A stretch of DNA of 64,000 nucleotides from Paraburkholderia lacunae (GTDB taxonomy: Bacteria; Pseudomonadota; Gammaproteobacteria; Burkholderiales; Burkholderiaceae), in contig NZ_QHKS01000027.1 in assembly GCF_003353175.1 (NCBI RefSeq), positions 1 to 64,000 on the forward strand, written 5' to 3'. Position numbers and translations under genes: made by a program. Positions 41,102-50,579 of the stretch are shown here, in pieces (the stretch's first letter is position 1; each line of letters opens with the position of its first letter). A model generated the notes under the pieces. That model saw only the letters and a list, made by a program, of their open reading frames with translations. It ran no database searches and was not told the origin of the DNA.

Positions 41102-42478
41102 TTATTGAACGTCGTCTTCGCGCATGCGGCTGCGGAAGGAGTCGCGTGAACGCAGGGCGTCGCTGCCGGAGGCAGGCTGGCTGGCCGGCGTCGCGACCGC
41201 GGCCGGCGCGGAGGCACCCGCAGTTGCCGCAGACGCTGAGGCAGCGCCGCTCGCCACTTGCGGTGCGGTAGCGGATGCGGCACCCGCCGTGGCGGACGCG
41301 GCCTCGGCGACGCGCTGGCGAGTCTGATCGACCAGCTTGTCGAGCGGCAGATACAGCACGTTGTTGCCGCCCTTGCTGTCCACCAACACCTTGGTCGTAT
41401 TCGAATAGATCTGCTGCATGGTTTCCATGTACATGCGCTCGCGAACCACTGCAGGCGCTTTCGAGTACTGCGCGTAGACCTGTTTGAACCGCTCGGCGTC
41501 GCCTTGCGCCTGGGCGATCGTCTTGTCGCTGTACGTTTTTGCTTCGTCGATCTGGCGCGCGACGTCGGCTTGCGCGCGCGGCAGCAGCTCGGCGGCATAG
41601 GCCTGCGCTTCGCGCTTCGCGCGTTCGTTATCCTGACGCGCCTTGGCGGCTTCGTCGAAAGCGGCCTGCACCTGGTCGGGCGCCTGCACGCCCTGGATCG
41701 TCACACCGGTCACCGCGAGGCCGGACTGGTATTGATCCAGGGATTGCTGGATCGACGCCATCACTTGCTGACGAATTGTTTCGCGATCCTGATAGAGAAT
41801 GTCGCTGGTGCTGCGTGCGCCGACGACGCTGCGCACCGCCGCCTGCGCGGCCTGCATGACGCTCTGATCGGGATCGACGCTGCGAAACAGATAGTCGGTC
41901 GGCTTGCGCACCTGGTATTGCACGGCAAAGCGCACGTCGACGATATCGGCGTCGTGCGTCAGCATCGACGCGTCCTTCACATTCGCAAGACGCACCACGT
42001 TGTTGCGGCCGATCTCCACCTGACGGATCTGGCCGACATTGACGAGCTCATGTGTTTCGAACGGATACGGCAGACGCCAGTGCACACCCTGCCCCGCGGT
42101 GTAGCGGTACTGTCCGAACTGCATCACGACGCCGGCCTGCCCGTCCTGCACGACGAACACGCCGCTGCCGAGATAGATCGCGATCAGCACGCCGATTACG
42201 ATGCCTACACCGATACGCGCACCGCGGCCGTTGTCCGGGCGGCTACCACCAAGGCCCCCGCCTTTGCGGCCGAACACGCGACTCAGGCGGCGGTTGAATT
42301 CGCGCCACATTTCGTCGAGATCGGGTGGGCCTTCGCCGTCCTTTCCGTTCTGCGGACGCCTGGGTTCGTTGGGCCGTTGCCGGTCGCCATTGCCGTCGCC
42401 CCGGCCCCAGCGCGGATCGTTCAGTGAAAGCATGGCGCGCATGCGCAGCCAGATACTCCGCTCGTTGTAATCGTTCAC
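41102..42478 (-). CDS. hflK: Protease modulator HflK
   Basis: 458 aa. The N-terminal cytoplasmic part is Gly/Asp/Arg-rich (SLNDPRWGRGDGNGDRQRPN), followed by a membrane segment (IGVGIVIGVLIAIYLGSGVF) and a SPFH domain (VVQDGQAGVVMQFGQYRYTA; VDVRFAVQYQVRKPTDYLFR). A helical region (RAKREAQAYAAELLPRAQAD) and an Ala/Ser-rich C-terminus follow. Partner of HflC in the FtsH-HflKC complex. It is preceded by hflX with 49 bases in the classic hfq-hflX-hflK-hflC order. Confidence 0.96.
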   Translation of the reverse strand: MNDYNERSIWLRMRAMLSLNDPRWGRGDGNGDRQRPNEPRRPQNGKDGEGPPDLDEMWREFNRRLSRVFGRKGGGLGGSRPDNGRGARIGVGIVIGVLIAIYLGSGVFVVQDGQAGVVMQFGQYRYTAGQGVHWRLPYPFETHELVNVGQIRQVEIGRNNVVRLANVKDASMLTHDADIVDVRFAVQYQVRKPTDYLFRSVDPDQSVMQAAQAAVRSVVGARSTSDILYQDRETIRQQVMASIQQSLDQYQSGLAVTGVTIQGVQAPDQVQAAFDEAAKARQDNERAKREAQAYAAELLPRAQADVARQIDEAKTYSDKTIAQAQGDAERFKQVYAQYSKAPAVVRERMYMETMQQIYSNTTKVLVDSKGGNNVLYLPLDKLVDQTRQRVAEAASATAGAASATAPQVASGAASASAATAGASAPAAVATPASQPASGSDALRSRDSFRSRMREDDVQ

Positions 42479-42527
42479 CTGTGTTCGTTCACCAGAGTAG
42501 ACAGCGGGTCAGTGCAATTGGAACGGG

Positions 42528-43700
42528 TCAGTGCCCGAGTTCTGGGACCTTGCGGTCGTCGCGTGGTGCTGCCGACCGGTGTTCTTCCGACAGATCGACC
42601 AGCGTATCCGGAAGATGTTCGGCAGTAGCGATTTCAGCGATGGCAGCGCGCAATGTATCCAGCCCTTGCCCCGTGCGCGCGCTCAAAAAGACGCGCGAAA
42701 TATTACCATACTCGTCCCGCTCGACCGCCTCGCCACGGGCCGCCAACTCCGGCACCGCGTCGATCTTGTTGAACACCAGCACCTGGCGGATGGTGTCCGC
42801 ACCGATTGCGTGCAGCACCTCGTTCACCTGATCGATCTGATCGAGCCGCACGGTGCTCGACGCATCGACCACATGCAGCAGCAGGTCGGCGTGAATGGTT
42901 TCCTCGAGGGTGGCGCGGAAAGCCGCGACCAGCTGGTGAGGCAACTCGCGGATGAAACCGACCGTATCGGACACCACCACCTGGCCGGCCTCGTCGCCGA
43001 GATAGACGCGCCGCGACGTGGTGTCCAGCGTGGCGAACAGCTGGTCGGCGGCATACGCTTGGGCTTTGGTCAACGCGTTGAAGAGCGTGGATTTTCCCGC
43101 GTTCGTGTAGCCGACCAGCGAGACCGACATGGTCTGGTTGCGCGAGCGCTGGCGGCGCTGCGTACCGTGCTGGCGGCGCAGCTTTTCGAGCCGCGTCTTG
43201 AGCGCCTTGATGCGCTCGCCGATCAAACGGCGGTCGGTTTCGAGCTGCGTTTCGCCGGGACCGCGCAACCCGATACCGCCCTTCTGCCGTTCAAGGTGGG
43301 TCCACGCGCGGATCAGCCGCGTCGACAGATACTGCAATTGCGCGAGCTCCACCTGCAGTTTGCCCTCGTGGCTGCGGGCACGTTGCGCAAAAATGTCGAG
43401 GATGAGACTGGTGCGATCGACCACGCGGCGGTTAAGCGCCTGCTCCAGATTGCGCTGCTGCGCGGGCGCCAGAGCGTGGTTGAAAATGACGAGTTCGATG
43501 TCGTTCGCCTCACACGCAAGGCGCAGTTCTTCGGCCTTGCCGCTGCCGACGAACATCTTGGCATCGGGGCTGGACCGGCGTCCGGTGAGGGTGACTAAGG
43601 GATTCGCGCCCGCGCTTTGCGCGAGCAGGCTGAGTTCTTCAAGACTGGCTTCGAAATCGATCTTACCGAAGTCGATGCCGACAAGCGCTGCATTGATCAA
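42528..43700 (-). CDS. hflX: GTPase HflX
   Basis: About 390 aa. HflX binds the large ribosomal subunit and splits stalled ribosomes after heat stress. The N-terminal domain (LVGIDFGKIDFEASLEELSL, SGKAEELRLACEANDIELVI, GIGLRGPGETQLETDRRLI) is followed by the G domain with G1 VGYTNAGKSTLFN, G3 VSDTVGFIRELPH and G4 FNKIDA. The frame opens with TTG at 43742; a second TTG at 43700 gives the usual N-terminus INAALVGIDFG, and I use it although neither has a good ribosome-binding site. hfq lies just upstream. Confidence 0.93.
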   Translation of the reverse strand: MINAALVGIDFGKIDFEASLEELSLLAQSAGANPLVTLTGRRSSPDAKMFVGSGKAEELRLACEANDIELVIFNHALAPAQQRNLEQALNRRVVDRTSLILDIFAQRARSHEGKLQVELAQLQYLSTRLIRAWTHLERQKGGIGLRGPGETQLETDRRLIGERIKALKTRLEKLRRQHGTQRRQRSRNQTMSVSLVGYTNAGKSTLFNALTKAQAYAADQLFATLDTTSRRVYLGDEAGQVVVSDTVGFIRELPHQLVAAFRATLEETIHADLLLHVVDASSTVRLDQIDQVNEVLHAIGADTIRQVLVFNKIDAVPELAARGEAVERDEYGNISRVFLSARTGQGLDTLRAAIAEIATAEHLPDTLVDLSEEHRSAAPRDDRKVPELGH

Positions 43701-43772
43701 ATTGGAGGGTATCAAAATGAGGCGGCCGGGAGTAATCGCCAACGGGCGACGCTACGCCGGCCGCGACGGGGG

Positions 43773-44009
43773 TTAGGACTGTTCGGAATCCGGGTGGAAA
43801 TTCACCGGACGGGCAGGCACGACAGTCGAAATGGCGTGCTTGTAGACCATCTGGGTGACCGTATTCCGGAGCAACACGACGTACTGGTCGAACGATTCGA
43901 TGTTCCCTTGAAGCTTGATGCCGTTGACCAAATAGATCGAGACCGGCACGTGCTCTTTACGCAGTGCGTTCAAAAACGGGTCTTGTAACAATTGCCCTTT
44001 GTTGCTCAT
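43773..44009 (-). CDS. hfq: RNA chaperone Hfq
   Basis: 78 aa. Hfq forms a hexamer that pairs small RNAs with mRNAs. Sm1 (LQDPFLNALRKEHVPVSIYL VNG) and Sm2 (YKHAISTVVPARPV) motifs are intact, with the proximal-face Q and the distal-face Y/F residues in place. The C-terminal tail is only about 8 residues beyond the Sm core, much shorter than in E. coli (102 aa) but usual for betaproteobacteria. der precedes it (143 bases), hflX follows. Confidence 0.98.
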   Translation of the reverse strand: MSNKGQLLQDPFLNALRKEHVPVSIYLVNGIKLQGNIESFDQYVVLLRNTVTQMVYKHAISTVVPARPVNFHPDSEQS

Positions 44010-44083
44010 AGCAAACTCCGTATTTTTTTGCAGGTTGACTGAATTGACGACGAAGGAAAAAGAGATCCGCCGTCAACCGCTAC

Positions 44084-44089
44084 ACTATA
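44084..44089 (-). promoter_or_regulatory. Candidate -10 of hfq
   Basis: TATAGT on the minus strand in the 143-base der-hfq gap, 75 bases before the hfq ATG; leader about 68 bases. No clear -35. Confidence 0.4.
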
Positions 44090-44152
44090 GCCGATTTTCA
44101 TTTTTGCGCGAGGGCCCTGGCCACCCGGCCAAACCCAACGCACACGCGGGTT

Positions 44153-45490
44153 TCAGCCTTTGTCCGCGTAAGGGTTCGTGGATGATCTGAACTCTATGCG
44201 CAATGGAGTCCCGGTCAGCGCGAAAGTTTCCCGGAAGCGGTTTTCGAGGTAGCGTTTGTACGTTTCGGTGATCGCGTCGAGCGCGTTCCCGTGAATCACG
44301 ATAATCGGCGGATTTTGTCCGCCCTGGTGCGCGTAACGCAGTTTCGGGCGCACCGGACCGCGTCGTCGCGGCTGCTGGAATTCCACTGCGTCGATCAGCG
44401 CGCGCGTGAGCTTCGGCGTCGGCAGCTTGGCCATGGCCGCCTTGTAGGCGTCGTCGACCGAGCGCATCAGCGGGCCAATTCCAGTTTTTTCCGCAGCGGA
44501 AATGAAGTGGAACTTGGCAAAGTCCAGAAATTTTAGTTTGCGTTGCAAGTCGGCCTTGGTGCGCTCGCGCACATGCGGATCCAGACCGTCCCACTTGTTC
44601 ACGCCCACCACCAGCGCACGGCCCTGCTCCACGACGAAGCCGGCGATGTGCGCGTCCTGTTCCGAAATGTCCTGGCGCGCGTCGAGCAGCAGGATCACGA
44701 CGTTCGCGTCCGAGATCGATTGCAGCGTCTTCACTACCGAGAATTTCTCGATCGCTTCGAACACTTTGCCGCGGCGGCGCAAGCCGGCGGTGTCGATCAG
44801 CGTGTAGGGCTTGCCCTGGCGTTCGAAGTCGACATAAATCGAATCGCGCGTGGTGCCCGGCATGTCGAACGCGATCACGCGCTCTTCACCGACCAGCGCG
44901 TTGATCAGCGTCGACTTGCCGACGTTCGGCCGGCCGACGATGGCGATCTTCACACCGCGCGCTTCTTTCTCCTCTTCGCCTTCTTCCGGCTGACCTGCGT
45001 AAGCGACGCAGAGCGCCTCGTTGATCATTTCTGTCACGCCGTCGCCGTGCGCCGCGGAAATCGCCCGCGGGTCGCCGAGACCGAGTTCGTAGAAGTCGGC
45101 GGCCACCGTGCTGTACTTCATCCCCTCCGCCTTGTTGACGACGAGGAAGATCGGCCGGCCGGTCTTGCGCAGGTAGTCGGCGATCGTCTTGTCCTGCGGC
45201 GCGAGGCCGTTACGGCCATCGACGATGAACACGACGATGTCCGATTCCTCGACCGCCTGGCGGGTTTGACGCGCCATCTCGTGCAGGATGCCTTCTTTCG
45301 CGACCGGCTCGAAGCCGCCGGTATCGACGACCAGATACGGCCGCTCGCCGGTGCGCCCTTCGCCGTAATGGCGATCGCGCGTGAGACCGGGCAGGTCGGC
45401 AACCAGCGCATCACGCGAACGCGTGAGACGGTTGAACAGCGTGGATTTCCCCACATTGGGGCGCCCAACTAGGGCAATAACGGGTTTCAT
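44153..45490 (-). CDS. der: Ribosome-assembly GTPase Der (EngA)
   Basis: 445 aa. Der has two GTPase domains in tandem and is required for 50S assembly. First G1 GRPNVGKSTLFNRLTRSRDA with DLPGLTRD; second G1 GRPNVGKSTLINALVGEERV with DMPGTTRDS. NKAEG and NKWDG are the base-recognition motifs. The KH-like C-terminal domain follows (PKLRYAHQGGQNPPIIVIHG). Acidic linker EEGEEEKEARG joins the two domains. It lies between hfq and bamB but is separated from bamB by 394 bases. Confidence 0.97.
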   Translation of the reverse strand: MKPVIALVGRPNVGKSTLFNRLTRSRDALVADLPGLTRDRHYGEGRTGERPYLVVDTGGFEPVAKEGILHEMARQTRQAVEESDIVVFIVDGRNGLAPQDKTIADYLRKTGRPIFLVVNKAEGMKYSTVAADFYELGLGDPRAISAAHGDGVTEMINEALCVAYAGQPEEGEEEKEARGVKIAIVGRPNVGKSTLINALVGEERVIAFDMPGTTRDSIYVDFERQGKPYTLIDTAGLRRRGKVFEAIEKFSVVKTLQSISDANVVILLLDARQDISEQDAHIAGFVVEQGRALVVGVNKWDGLDPHVRERTKADLQRKLKFLDFAKFHFISAAEKTGIGPLMRSVDDAYKAAMAKLPTPKLTRALIDAVEFQQPRRRGPVRPKLRYAHQGGQNPPIIVIHGNALDAITETYKRYLENRFRETFALTGTPLRIEFRSSTNPYADKG

Positions 45491-45884
45491 CAGATGTTGT
45501 TCACGGTGAAACGCGGGATCGAAATCGACCGCCCGCGTAGCGACGCCATGCGGCCGCTACACGGCAGCGTTTGACGAAAATTATCACGAATTCGCCCAGC
45601 CCCGGATGTGCTGTCGATATGCGCACCCGGGCGGACGGGGGTTTGGCTGTATGGGCAGCGCCAATGGGCCGCCAGGTTCAGTCTTTCTTGCTCGACGGCG
45701 CGCATGCCTCAATGCGATTCACTACTATTGCCGTCGAACATGGCGCCGCAAGCAGCCACCTATGGCCGCGCGGGCCGTTTCTGATCCGACTTGCCGGACC
45801 AGCCAGTCCGGCGGAATATTTTTCTCTAAAAACGCGCGCGGCCGGCGAAGCCGGCCCGCACGCTTAACTCCAATGCCCGTGAGA
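45491..45884. other. 394-bp gap between bamB and der
   Basis: In many proteobacteria bamB and der nearly touch; here a gene-free gap separates them. A terminator-like hairpin follows bamB (45840-45856). GATAAT on the minus strand (45585-45580, with TG just before) is a possible der -10, about 90 bases before the der start. An open frame on the plus strand (45571-45867) lacks a ribosome-binding site and protein-like composition. Confidence 0.5.
45826..45856 (-). terminator. Terminator-like hairpin after bamB
   Basis: GGCCGGC (45840-45846)/GCCGGCC (45850-45856) with GAA loop; on the minus strand it is followed by GCGCGCG and TTTTT (7 bases after the stem). It lies 28 bases past the bamB stop. 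Confidence 0.6.
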
Positions 45885-47030
45885 TTATCGCGGGCGGTAG
45901 CCGTACAGATCGCCGTCGTGCGTCTGCACCACCAGCGTCTCGCCGGCGAGAACCGGCGCCGCGGTAATCGCGCTGCCGTCGGTCTTCACTCGAGCCACGA
46001 GCGTACCGTCGTCGCGCGACAGGAAATGCACGTAGCCCTGATAGTCGCCCAGCACCGCGGCGTGGCCCAGCAGGTACGGCACGCCGACCTCGCGGTTCTT
46101 CAGCTTGTCGTTCTTCCACAGCGGCGCACCGGTGTTGACGTCGAACGCCGACACCACCGACCAGTCGTCGCCCGCCACCACGGCGCGATCATCCTGCGCC
46201 AGACCACTCGTGCTCGAGAACGCTTTTTCCCATACCGCGCGGCCGGAGTTCGCATCGAAGCAGCCAATCTGGCCCTGGAAAGTCACGGCGCACGTTTGCG
46301 AACCGACCAGCGTGGGCGGACCCGTCACATCATTGATCCGCTCGACTTCAGTCACGCCCTTCGGGTACGACACCGGCGTTTGCCAGTAATTATCGCCGGT
46401 TTGCAGGTTGATCGCAGCGAACGCGCCACCCGGGAAACCGGCCAGCACCGCCGCGTCACCCGCGAACGTCATGCCCGACGACACGCGCAGATTCAGCGGC
46501 ACCGCGCGGTTGCGATAGTTCCACTTCTGCTCTCCGGTTTGCGCATTGAACGCGACGATCTGACCGTCGACCGTGCGCACGACCACTAGACCGTTGCCGA
46601 CCAGCGGCGGCGAAATGATTTCACCGGGCGCCTTCGCCGTCCACAGTTGCTTGCCGTCAGCGCCGAGCACGTAGACGTCGCCCTTCAGACCGCCGACCGC
46701 CGTCAGCGTGCCGTCGCTGCCGACGCCCGCCGAGAGGTCGTCGTGCAGCTTGACGCGCCAGATATCCTTGCCGGTCTGCGCATCGATCTTCGCGACCGAG
46801 CCGTTCGCGCCGGCCGCGTACACCGCATTGCCGACCGCGACCGGCGAGAACAGATAACGCCCGGCTTTGCCCACGCTCGTCTTCCAGGTCTGCTGCACGT
46901 CGAGCAAGGGTTTGAACTCGGTGAGCGGCGTCGGCACGCGGCGCTCGTCTTTCGTGGATGAGCAAGCCGCCATGGTGAGGACGGTCATCGCACAGACAAC
47001 GGGCACAGCGTAACGTTTCAGCAGATTCAT
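45885..47030 (-). CDS. bamB: Outer-membrane assembly lipoprotein BamB
   Basis: 381 aa. BamB is a beta-propeller lipoprotein that bridges BamA and substrates at the outer membrane. Type II signal peptide with lipobox TMAAC (acylated Cys 23). PQQ-like propeller repeats include GKDIWRVKLH, VYVLGADGKQLWTAKAP, IVAFNAQTGEQKWNYRNRAV and VVSAFDVNTGAPLWKNDKLK. The frame extends 5 codons upstream, but MNLLKRYAVPVV (47030) is the usual start. It follows the YfgM-like gene with 75 bases. Confidence 0.96.
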   Translation of the reverse strand: MNLLKRYAVPVVCAMTVLTMAACSSTKDERRVPTPLTEFKPLLDVQQTWKTSVGKAGRYLFSPVAVGNAVYAAGANGSVAKIDAQTGKDIWRVKLHDDLSAGVGSDGTLTAVGGLKGDVYVLGADGKQLWTAKAPGEIISPPLVGNGLVVVRTVDGQIVAFNAQTGEQKWNYRNRAVPLNLRVSSGMTFAGDAAVLAGFPGGAFAAINLQTGDNYWQTPVSYPKGVTEVERINDVTGPPTLVGSQTCAVTFQGQIGCFDANSGRAVWEKAFSSTSGLAQDDRAVVAGDDWSVVSAFDVNTGAPLWKNDKLKNREVGVPYLLGHAAVLGDYQGYVHFLSRDDGTLVARVKTDGSAITAAPVLAGETLVVQTHDGDLYGYRPR

Positions 47031-47105
47031 CGGTGGACGAAGCATTCAGGAAATTAATTAAAGGAGACCGGTTGGCCGTTGCACGCGGCGCGCCGCGTGC
47101 AACGA

Positions 47106-47735
47106 TTAGCCGCCCAACGCGTCCAGCTTGAACTGAATCAACTGGCGCGCCGAGCTATCGTTTTTCGACAGCGAGTCGAGCGCGAGCTTGTAGGCAGCGC
47201 GTGCATCGTCACGCTTGCCTTGAGCGGCGAGCAGGTCACCGCGGCCGTTCGCCACAATGCCTTTGAACGCATCGGATTGCGGTTCGGCGAGTAGCGCGAG
47301 ACCCTGGTCGTAGGCCTTCTCGTCGAGCAGCAAGGAAGCAAGGCGCAGTTTGGCGATCTGTTTGAATTCGTCGTCTTTCGCGTGATCGATGGTCCATTGC
47401 AACTGGGCCTTCGCGGCAGCTTCGTCGCCCGCGGCGTACAGCGCCTTCGCCGCGCCCAGCGCGGTCATCTGCGCATACGCGGTGCGGCTGAACTTGTCTT
47501 CCATGTCGGTGGCGACGCGCGCGATCTTCGCCTTGTCTCCCGATGCCACGGCTTGCTGCACCTGGTCATACAGCACCGCAGCTTCCGCCGCCTGACGCCG
47601 CTGCCAGAAATTCCAGCCGTTCCAGCCAGCTGCGGCCACCAGCACCACCAGCACGATCCATGTGGTTGCATTGCCCCACTGCGTCCACCATGCTTTCAGA
47701 CTTTCAATCGATTCTTGTTCGTCGTGGTAACTCAT
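47106..47735 (-). CDS. yfgM: YfgM-family ancillary SecYEG/periplasmic chaperone-network protein
   Basis: 209 aa. Cytoplasmic start SYHDEQESIESLKAWWTQWG, one membrane segment (about 24-41), then a TPR-like periplasmic helical domain (YAQMTALGAAKALYAAGDEA; FKQIAKLRLASLLLDEKAYD). In E. coli YfgM links the Sec translocon to periplasmic chaperones. Upstream frame to 47801 is not conserved-looking, so I start at 47735. It lies between hisS and bamB, the conserved order. Confidence 0.93.
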   Translation of the reverse strand: MSYHDEQESIESLKAWWTQWGNATTWIVLVVLVAAAGWNGWNFWQRRQAAEAAVLYDQVQQAVASGDKAKIARVATDMEDKFSRTAYAQMTALGAAKALYAAGDEAAAKAQLQWTIDHAKDDEFKQIAKLRLASLLLDEKAYDQGLALLAEPQSDAFKGIVANGRGDLLAAQGKRDDARAAYKLALDSLSKNDSSARQLIQFKLDALGG

Positions 47736-47801
47736 CGCCCGGCGATTTCCTCTTTCTTGATACGTGTGCGTGTCGAGCCAATAGGCTCGACGACATCGCA
47801 A

Positions 47802-49142
47802 TCAGTCGTCGCCGTCTTCGGCGGTTGCAACCATCGCATTGATTAGAAATTCGGTCAAGTCTTCGGCCGGCACGTTATGTTGCTCGTTTTTACCGTTGTT
47901 AGCATTTGTATCGCGCAGCGGTTTGACGCCGACCGTGCCGTTGGCAATCTCGTCTTCGCCGAGCACTACCGCGAATGCCGCCCCGCTTGCGTCGGCCCGT
48001 TTCATCTGCGATTTGAAGCTGGCGGCCTGACCGTCGCCGCTGCAATGCAGGATCACGTCGAGACCCGTATCGCGCAAACGCTCGGCGATGATGAAGGCTT
48101 GCTCGCGCGCCGCATCGCCCTGATGGACCACGTACACGTCGCAACCTTCGTCGTCCGGCACGAGCTTTTCTTCTTTCAGCAACTCGAGAATCCGCTCGAT
48201 GCCCATGGCCCAGCCGCATGCGGCCGTCGGCTTGCCGCCGAGCTGTTCGATCAGCGGATCGTAACGGCCGCCGGCCGCGACGGTGCCTTGCGCGCCGAGC
48301 TTGTCCGTCACCCATTCGAACACGGTCAGATTGTAATAATCGAGACCGCGCACGAGACGCGGATTGATCGTGAACGGGATATTGTTCGCCTTCAGAATGC
48401 GCTGCAGACCCTCGAAGTGCGCGCGCGATTCCTCGCCGAGAAATTCGATCAGTTTCGGTGCGTTCTGCGCGACTTCCTGCAGCGCCGGATTCTTCGTATC
48501 CAGCACGCGCAGCGGATTCGTGTAGAGACGGCGCTTCGCGTCTTCGTCAAGCACGTTCATGTGCTTTTCGAGGTACGCGATCAACTCGACGCGATGCGCC
48601 GCGCGCTCTTCGGCGAGACCCAGCGAATTGATTTCGAGCTTGATGCCCATCAAGCCGAGGTCGTCCCACAAACGCTGGCACATCATGATGATTTCAGCGT
48701 CCGCGTCCGGGCCCGCAAAGCCCAATGCCTCCACGCCGACCTGATGGAATTGCCGGTAACGGCCGCGTTGGGGACGCTCGTGACGGAACATCGGGCCGAT
48801 GTACCACAGGCGCTTCGGGCCGTCATACAGCATGTTGTGTTCAATCGCCGCGCGCACGACAGCCGCGGTATTTTCCGGGCGCATCGTCAGATTTTCTCCG
48901 TTCAACGCGTCGGTAAAGCTGTACATCTCTTTTTCCACGATATCGGTCACTTCGCCAATACCGCGCTTGAACAACTGCGTATGCTCGATGATCGGCGTAC
49001 GAATGTTCTGGTATCCGTACGAACGCAGCATCGACTTGACGGTCGTTTCAAAAAATTCCCACAGCCCGGCTTCCTGCGGAAGGATGTCGTTCATGCCCTT
49101 CACGCCGGACAGCTTTTCGAGCTTTTTCTTCTGTTCAGTCAT
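47802..49142 (-). CDS. hisS: Histidyl-tRNA synthetase
   Basis: 446 aa. Class II synthetase charging tRNA-His. SGVKGMNDILPQEAGLWEFF begins the domain; motif 2 is WYIGPMFRHERPQRGRYRQF with HQVG; the His-A region LVRGLDYYNLTVFEWVTD and motif 3 GGKPTAACGWAMGIERI are intact. The anticodon-binding C-terminus (DVYVVHQGDAAREQAFIIAE) follows. It carries an extra tail of about 20 residues (TNANNGKNEQHNVPAEDLTE). Contrast the hisZ paralogue at 38596. Confidence 0.97.
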   Translation of the reverse strand: MTEQKKKLEKLSGVKGMNDILPQEAGLWEFFETTVKSMLRSYGYQNIRTPIIEHTQLFKRGIGEVTDIVEKEMYSFTDALNGENLTMRPENTAAVVRAAIEHNMLYDGPKRLWYIGPMFRHERPQRGRYRQFHQVGVEALGFAGPDADAEIIMMCQRLWDDLGLMGIKLEINSLGLAEERAAHRVELIAYLEKHMNVLDEDAKRRLYTNPLRVLDTKNPALQEVAQNAPKLIEFLGEESRAHFEGLQRILKANNIPFTINPRLVRGLDYYNLTVFEWVTDKLGAQGTVAAGGRYDPLIEQLGGKPTAACGWAMGIERILELLKEEKLVPDDEGCDVYVVHQGDAAREQAFIIAERLRDTGLDVILHCSGDGQAASFKSQMKRADASGAAFAVVLGEDEIANGTVGVKPLRDTNANNGKNEQHNVPAEDLTEFLINAMVATAEDGDD

Positions 49143-49162
49143 CTGTCTTGGATTGACGGTGT

Positions 49163-50494
49163 TTAGTTGAGTGCTTCGGCGCGGTCTGCTTCGGCGCGAC
49201 CATAGCGGCGCTCGACGTAGTCACTCACGATTTGCTGGAATTCCTGCGCAATATTCTCGCCGCGCAGCGTCTTGACCTTCTCGCCGTCGATAAACACCGG
49301 CGCGGCCGGATTTTCACCTGAACCCGGCAAGCTGATGCCGATGTTCGCCTGCTTCGACTCACCCGGACCGTTGACGATGCAGCCCATCACCGCGACGTGC
49401 ATCTTCTCGACGCCCGGATACTGATCGCGCCACACCGGCATCTGCGTGCGCAGATAAGTCTGGATTTGCGAAGCCAGCTCCTGGAACAGCGTGCTGGTGG
49501 TGCGGCCGCAACCCGGACACGCGATCACCATCGGCGTGAACGAACGCAGACCCATGGTCTGCAGGATTTCCTGCCCGACGATCACCTCACCGGTGCGCGG
49601 CGCGCCCGGTTCCGGCGTCAGCGAGATTCGGATCGTGTCGCCGATGCCTTGCTGCAGCAACACGGACAGCGCCGCCGTCGACGCGACAATGCCCTTCGAG
49701 CCCATACCCGCTTCGGTCAGCCCCAGATGCAGCGCGAATTCGCAACGGCGCGCCAGTTCGCGATACACCGCGATCAGATCCTGCACCCCGCTGACCTTGC
49801 ACGACAGGATGATCTTGTTGCGAGCCAAACCGAGTTCGACAGCGCGTTCCGCGGAGCCAATCGCCGACTGTATCAGCGCTTCGTACATGACGCTCTGCGC
49901 TTCCCACGGCGTGGAACGCGCGGCGTTTTCGTCCATCATTTTCGCGAGCAGGTCCTGATCGAGGCTGCCCCAGTTCACGCCGATCCGCACCGGCTTGTCG
50001 TACTTCACTGCGGCTTCGATCATCTGCGCGAACTGCGTGTCGCGCTTCGCGCCATGGCCGACGTTGCCCGGATTGATCCGGTACTTCGACAGCGACTCCG
50101 CACACGCAGGGTAATCGCGCAGCAGCAGATGGCCGTTGTAGTGAAAATCGCCGACCAGCGGCACCGACACGCCCATGCGGTCGAGCTGCTCACGCACGGC
50201 TGGGACGGCCGCGGCCGCTTCCGGCGTGTTGACCGTGATACGCACCAGCTCCGAGCCGGCCTGCGCCAAGTCCTTGATCTGGATCGCAGTGCCGATCGCA
50301 TCCGCGGTATCCGTATTGGTCATCGACTGGACGCGCACCGGCGCATCGCCGCCGATCGTGACGAGCTGGCCGCCCCAACGGACGTCGACCGCATGCGACT
50401 TGCGCCGCGCCGCGTGCCCGCCGAACACCGGTTCGTTTGAAACAATCTTGCTACTGGATTGGGATTGAGCTTCGGATTGCATCGAAAAACCCAT
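49163..50494 (-). CDS. ispG: (E)-4-hydroxy-3-methylbut-2-enyl-diphosphate synthase
   Basis: 443 aa. IspG reduces MEcPP to HMBPP in the MEP isoprenoid pathway using a 4Fe-4S cluster. The barrel contains VRWGGQLVTIGGDAPVRVQS and MTNTDTAD, and the cluster cysteines are in CPGCGR and GCIVNGPGES. NIGISLPG and the final KVKTLRGENIAQEF belong to the family C-terminus. There is an insertion relative to the short E. coli form (372 aa). Start 50494 or the Met at 50482 are both possible. It lies between rodZ and hisS in the conserved order. Confidence 0.96.
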   Translation of the reverse strand: MGFSMQSEAQSQSSSKIVSNEPVFGGHAARRKSHAVDVRWGGQLVTIGGDAPVRVQSMTNTDTADAIGTAIQIKDLAQAGSELVRITVNTPEAAAAVPAVREQLDRMGVSVPLVGDFHYNGHLLLRDYPACAESLSKYRINPGNVGHGAKRDTQFAQMIEAAVKYDKPVRIGVNWGSLDQDLLAKMMDENAARSTPWEAQSVMYEALIQSAIGSAERAVELGLARNKIILSCKVSGVQDLIAVYRELARRCEFALHLGLTEAGMGSKGIVASTAALSVLLQQGIGDTIRISLTPEPGAPRTGEVIVGQEILQTMGLRSFTPMVIACPGCGRTTSTLFQELASQIQTYLRTQMPVWRDQYPGVEKMHVAVMGCIVNGPGESKQANIGISLPGSGENPAAPVFIDGEKVKTLRGENIAQEFQQIVSDYVERRYGRAEADRAEALN

Positions 50495-50579
50495 TTACGC
50501 CGCATGCGCCACATCAAAGCCGTGGCGCCTGAATTGAAAAAGCGCCGCAGCCGGCTGGCCGCGACGCATACCGTATCTA

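Noticed and set aside
45571..45867. 98-codon plus-strand frame in the bamB-der gap
   Set aside because: No ribosome-binding site, no hydrophobic or domain pattern, and it covers the putative der promoter and bamB terminator.
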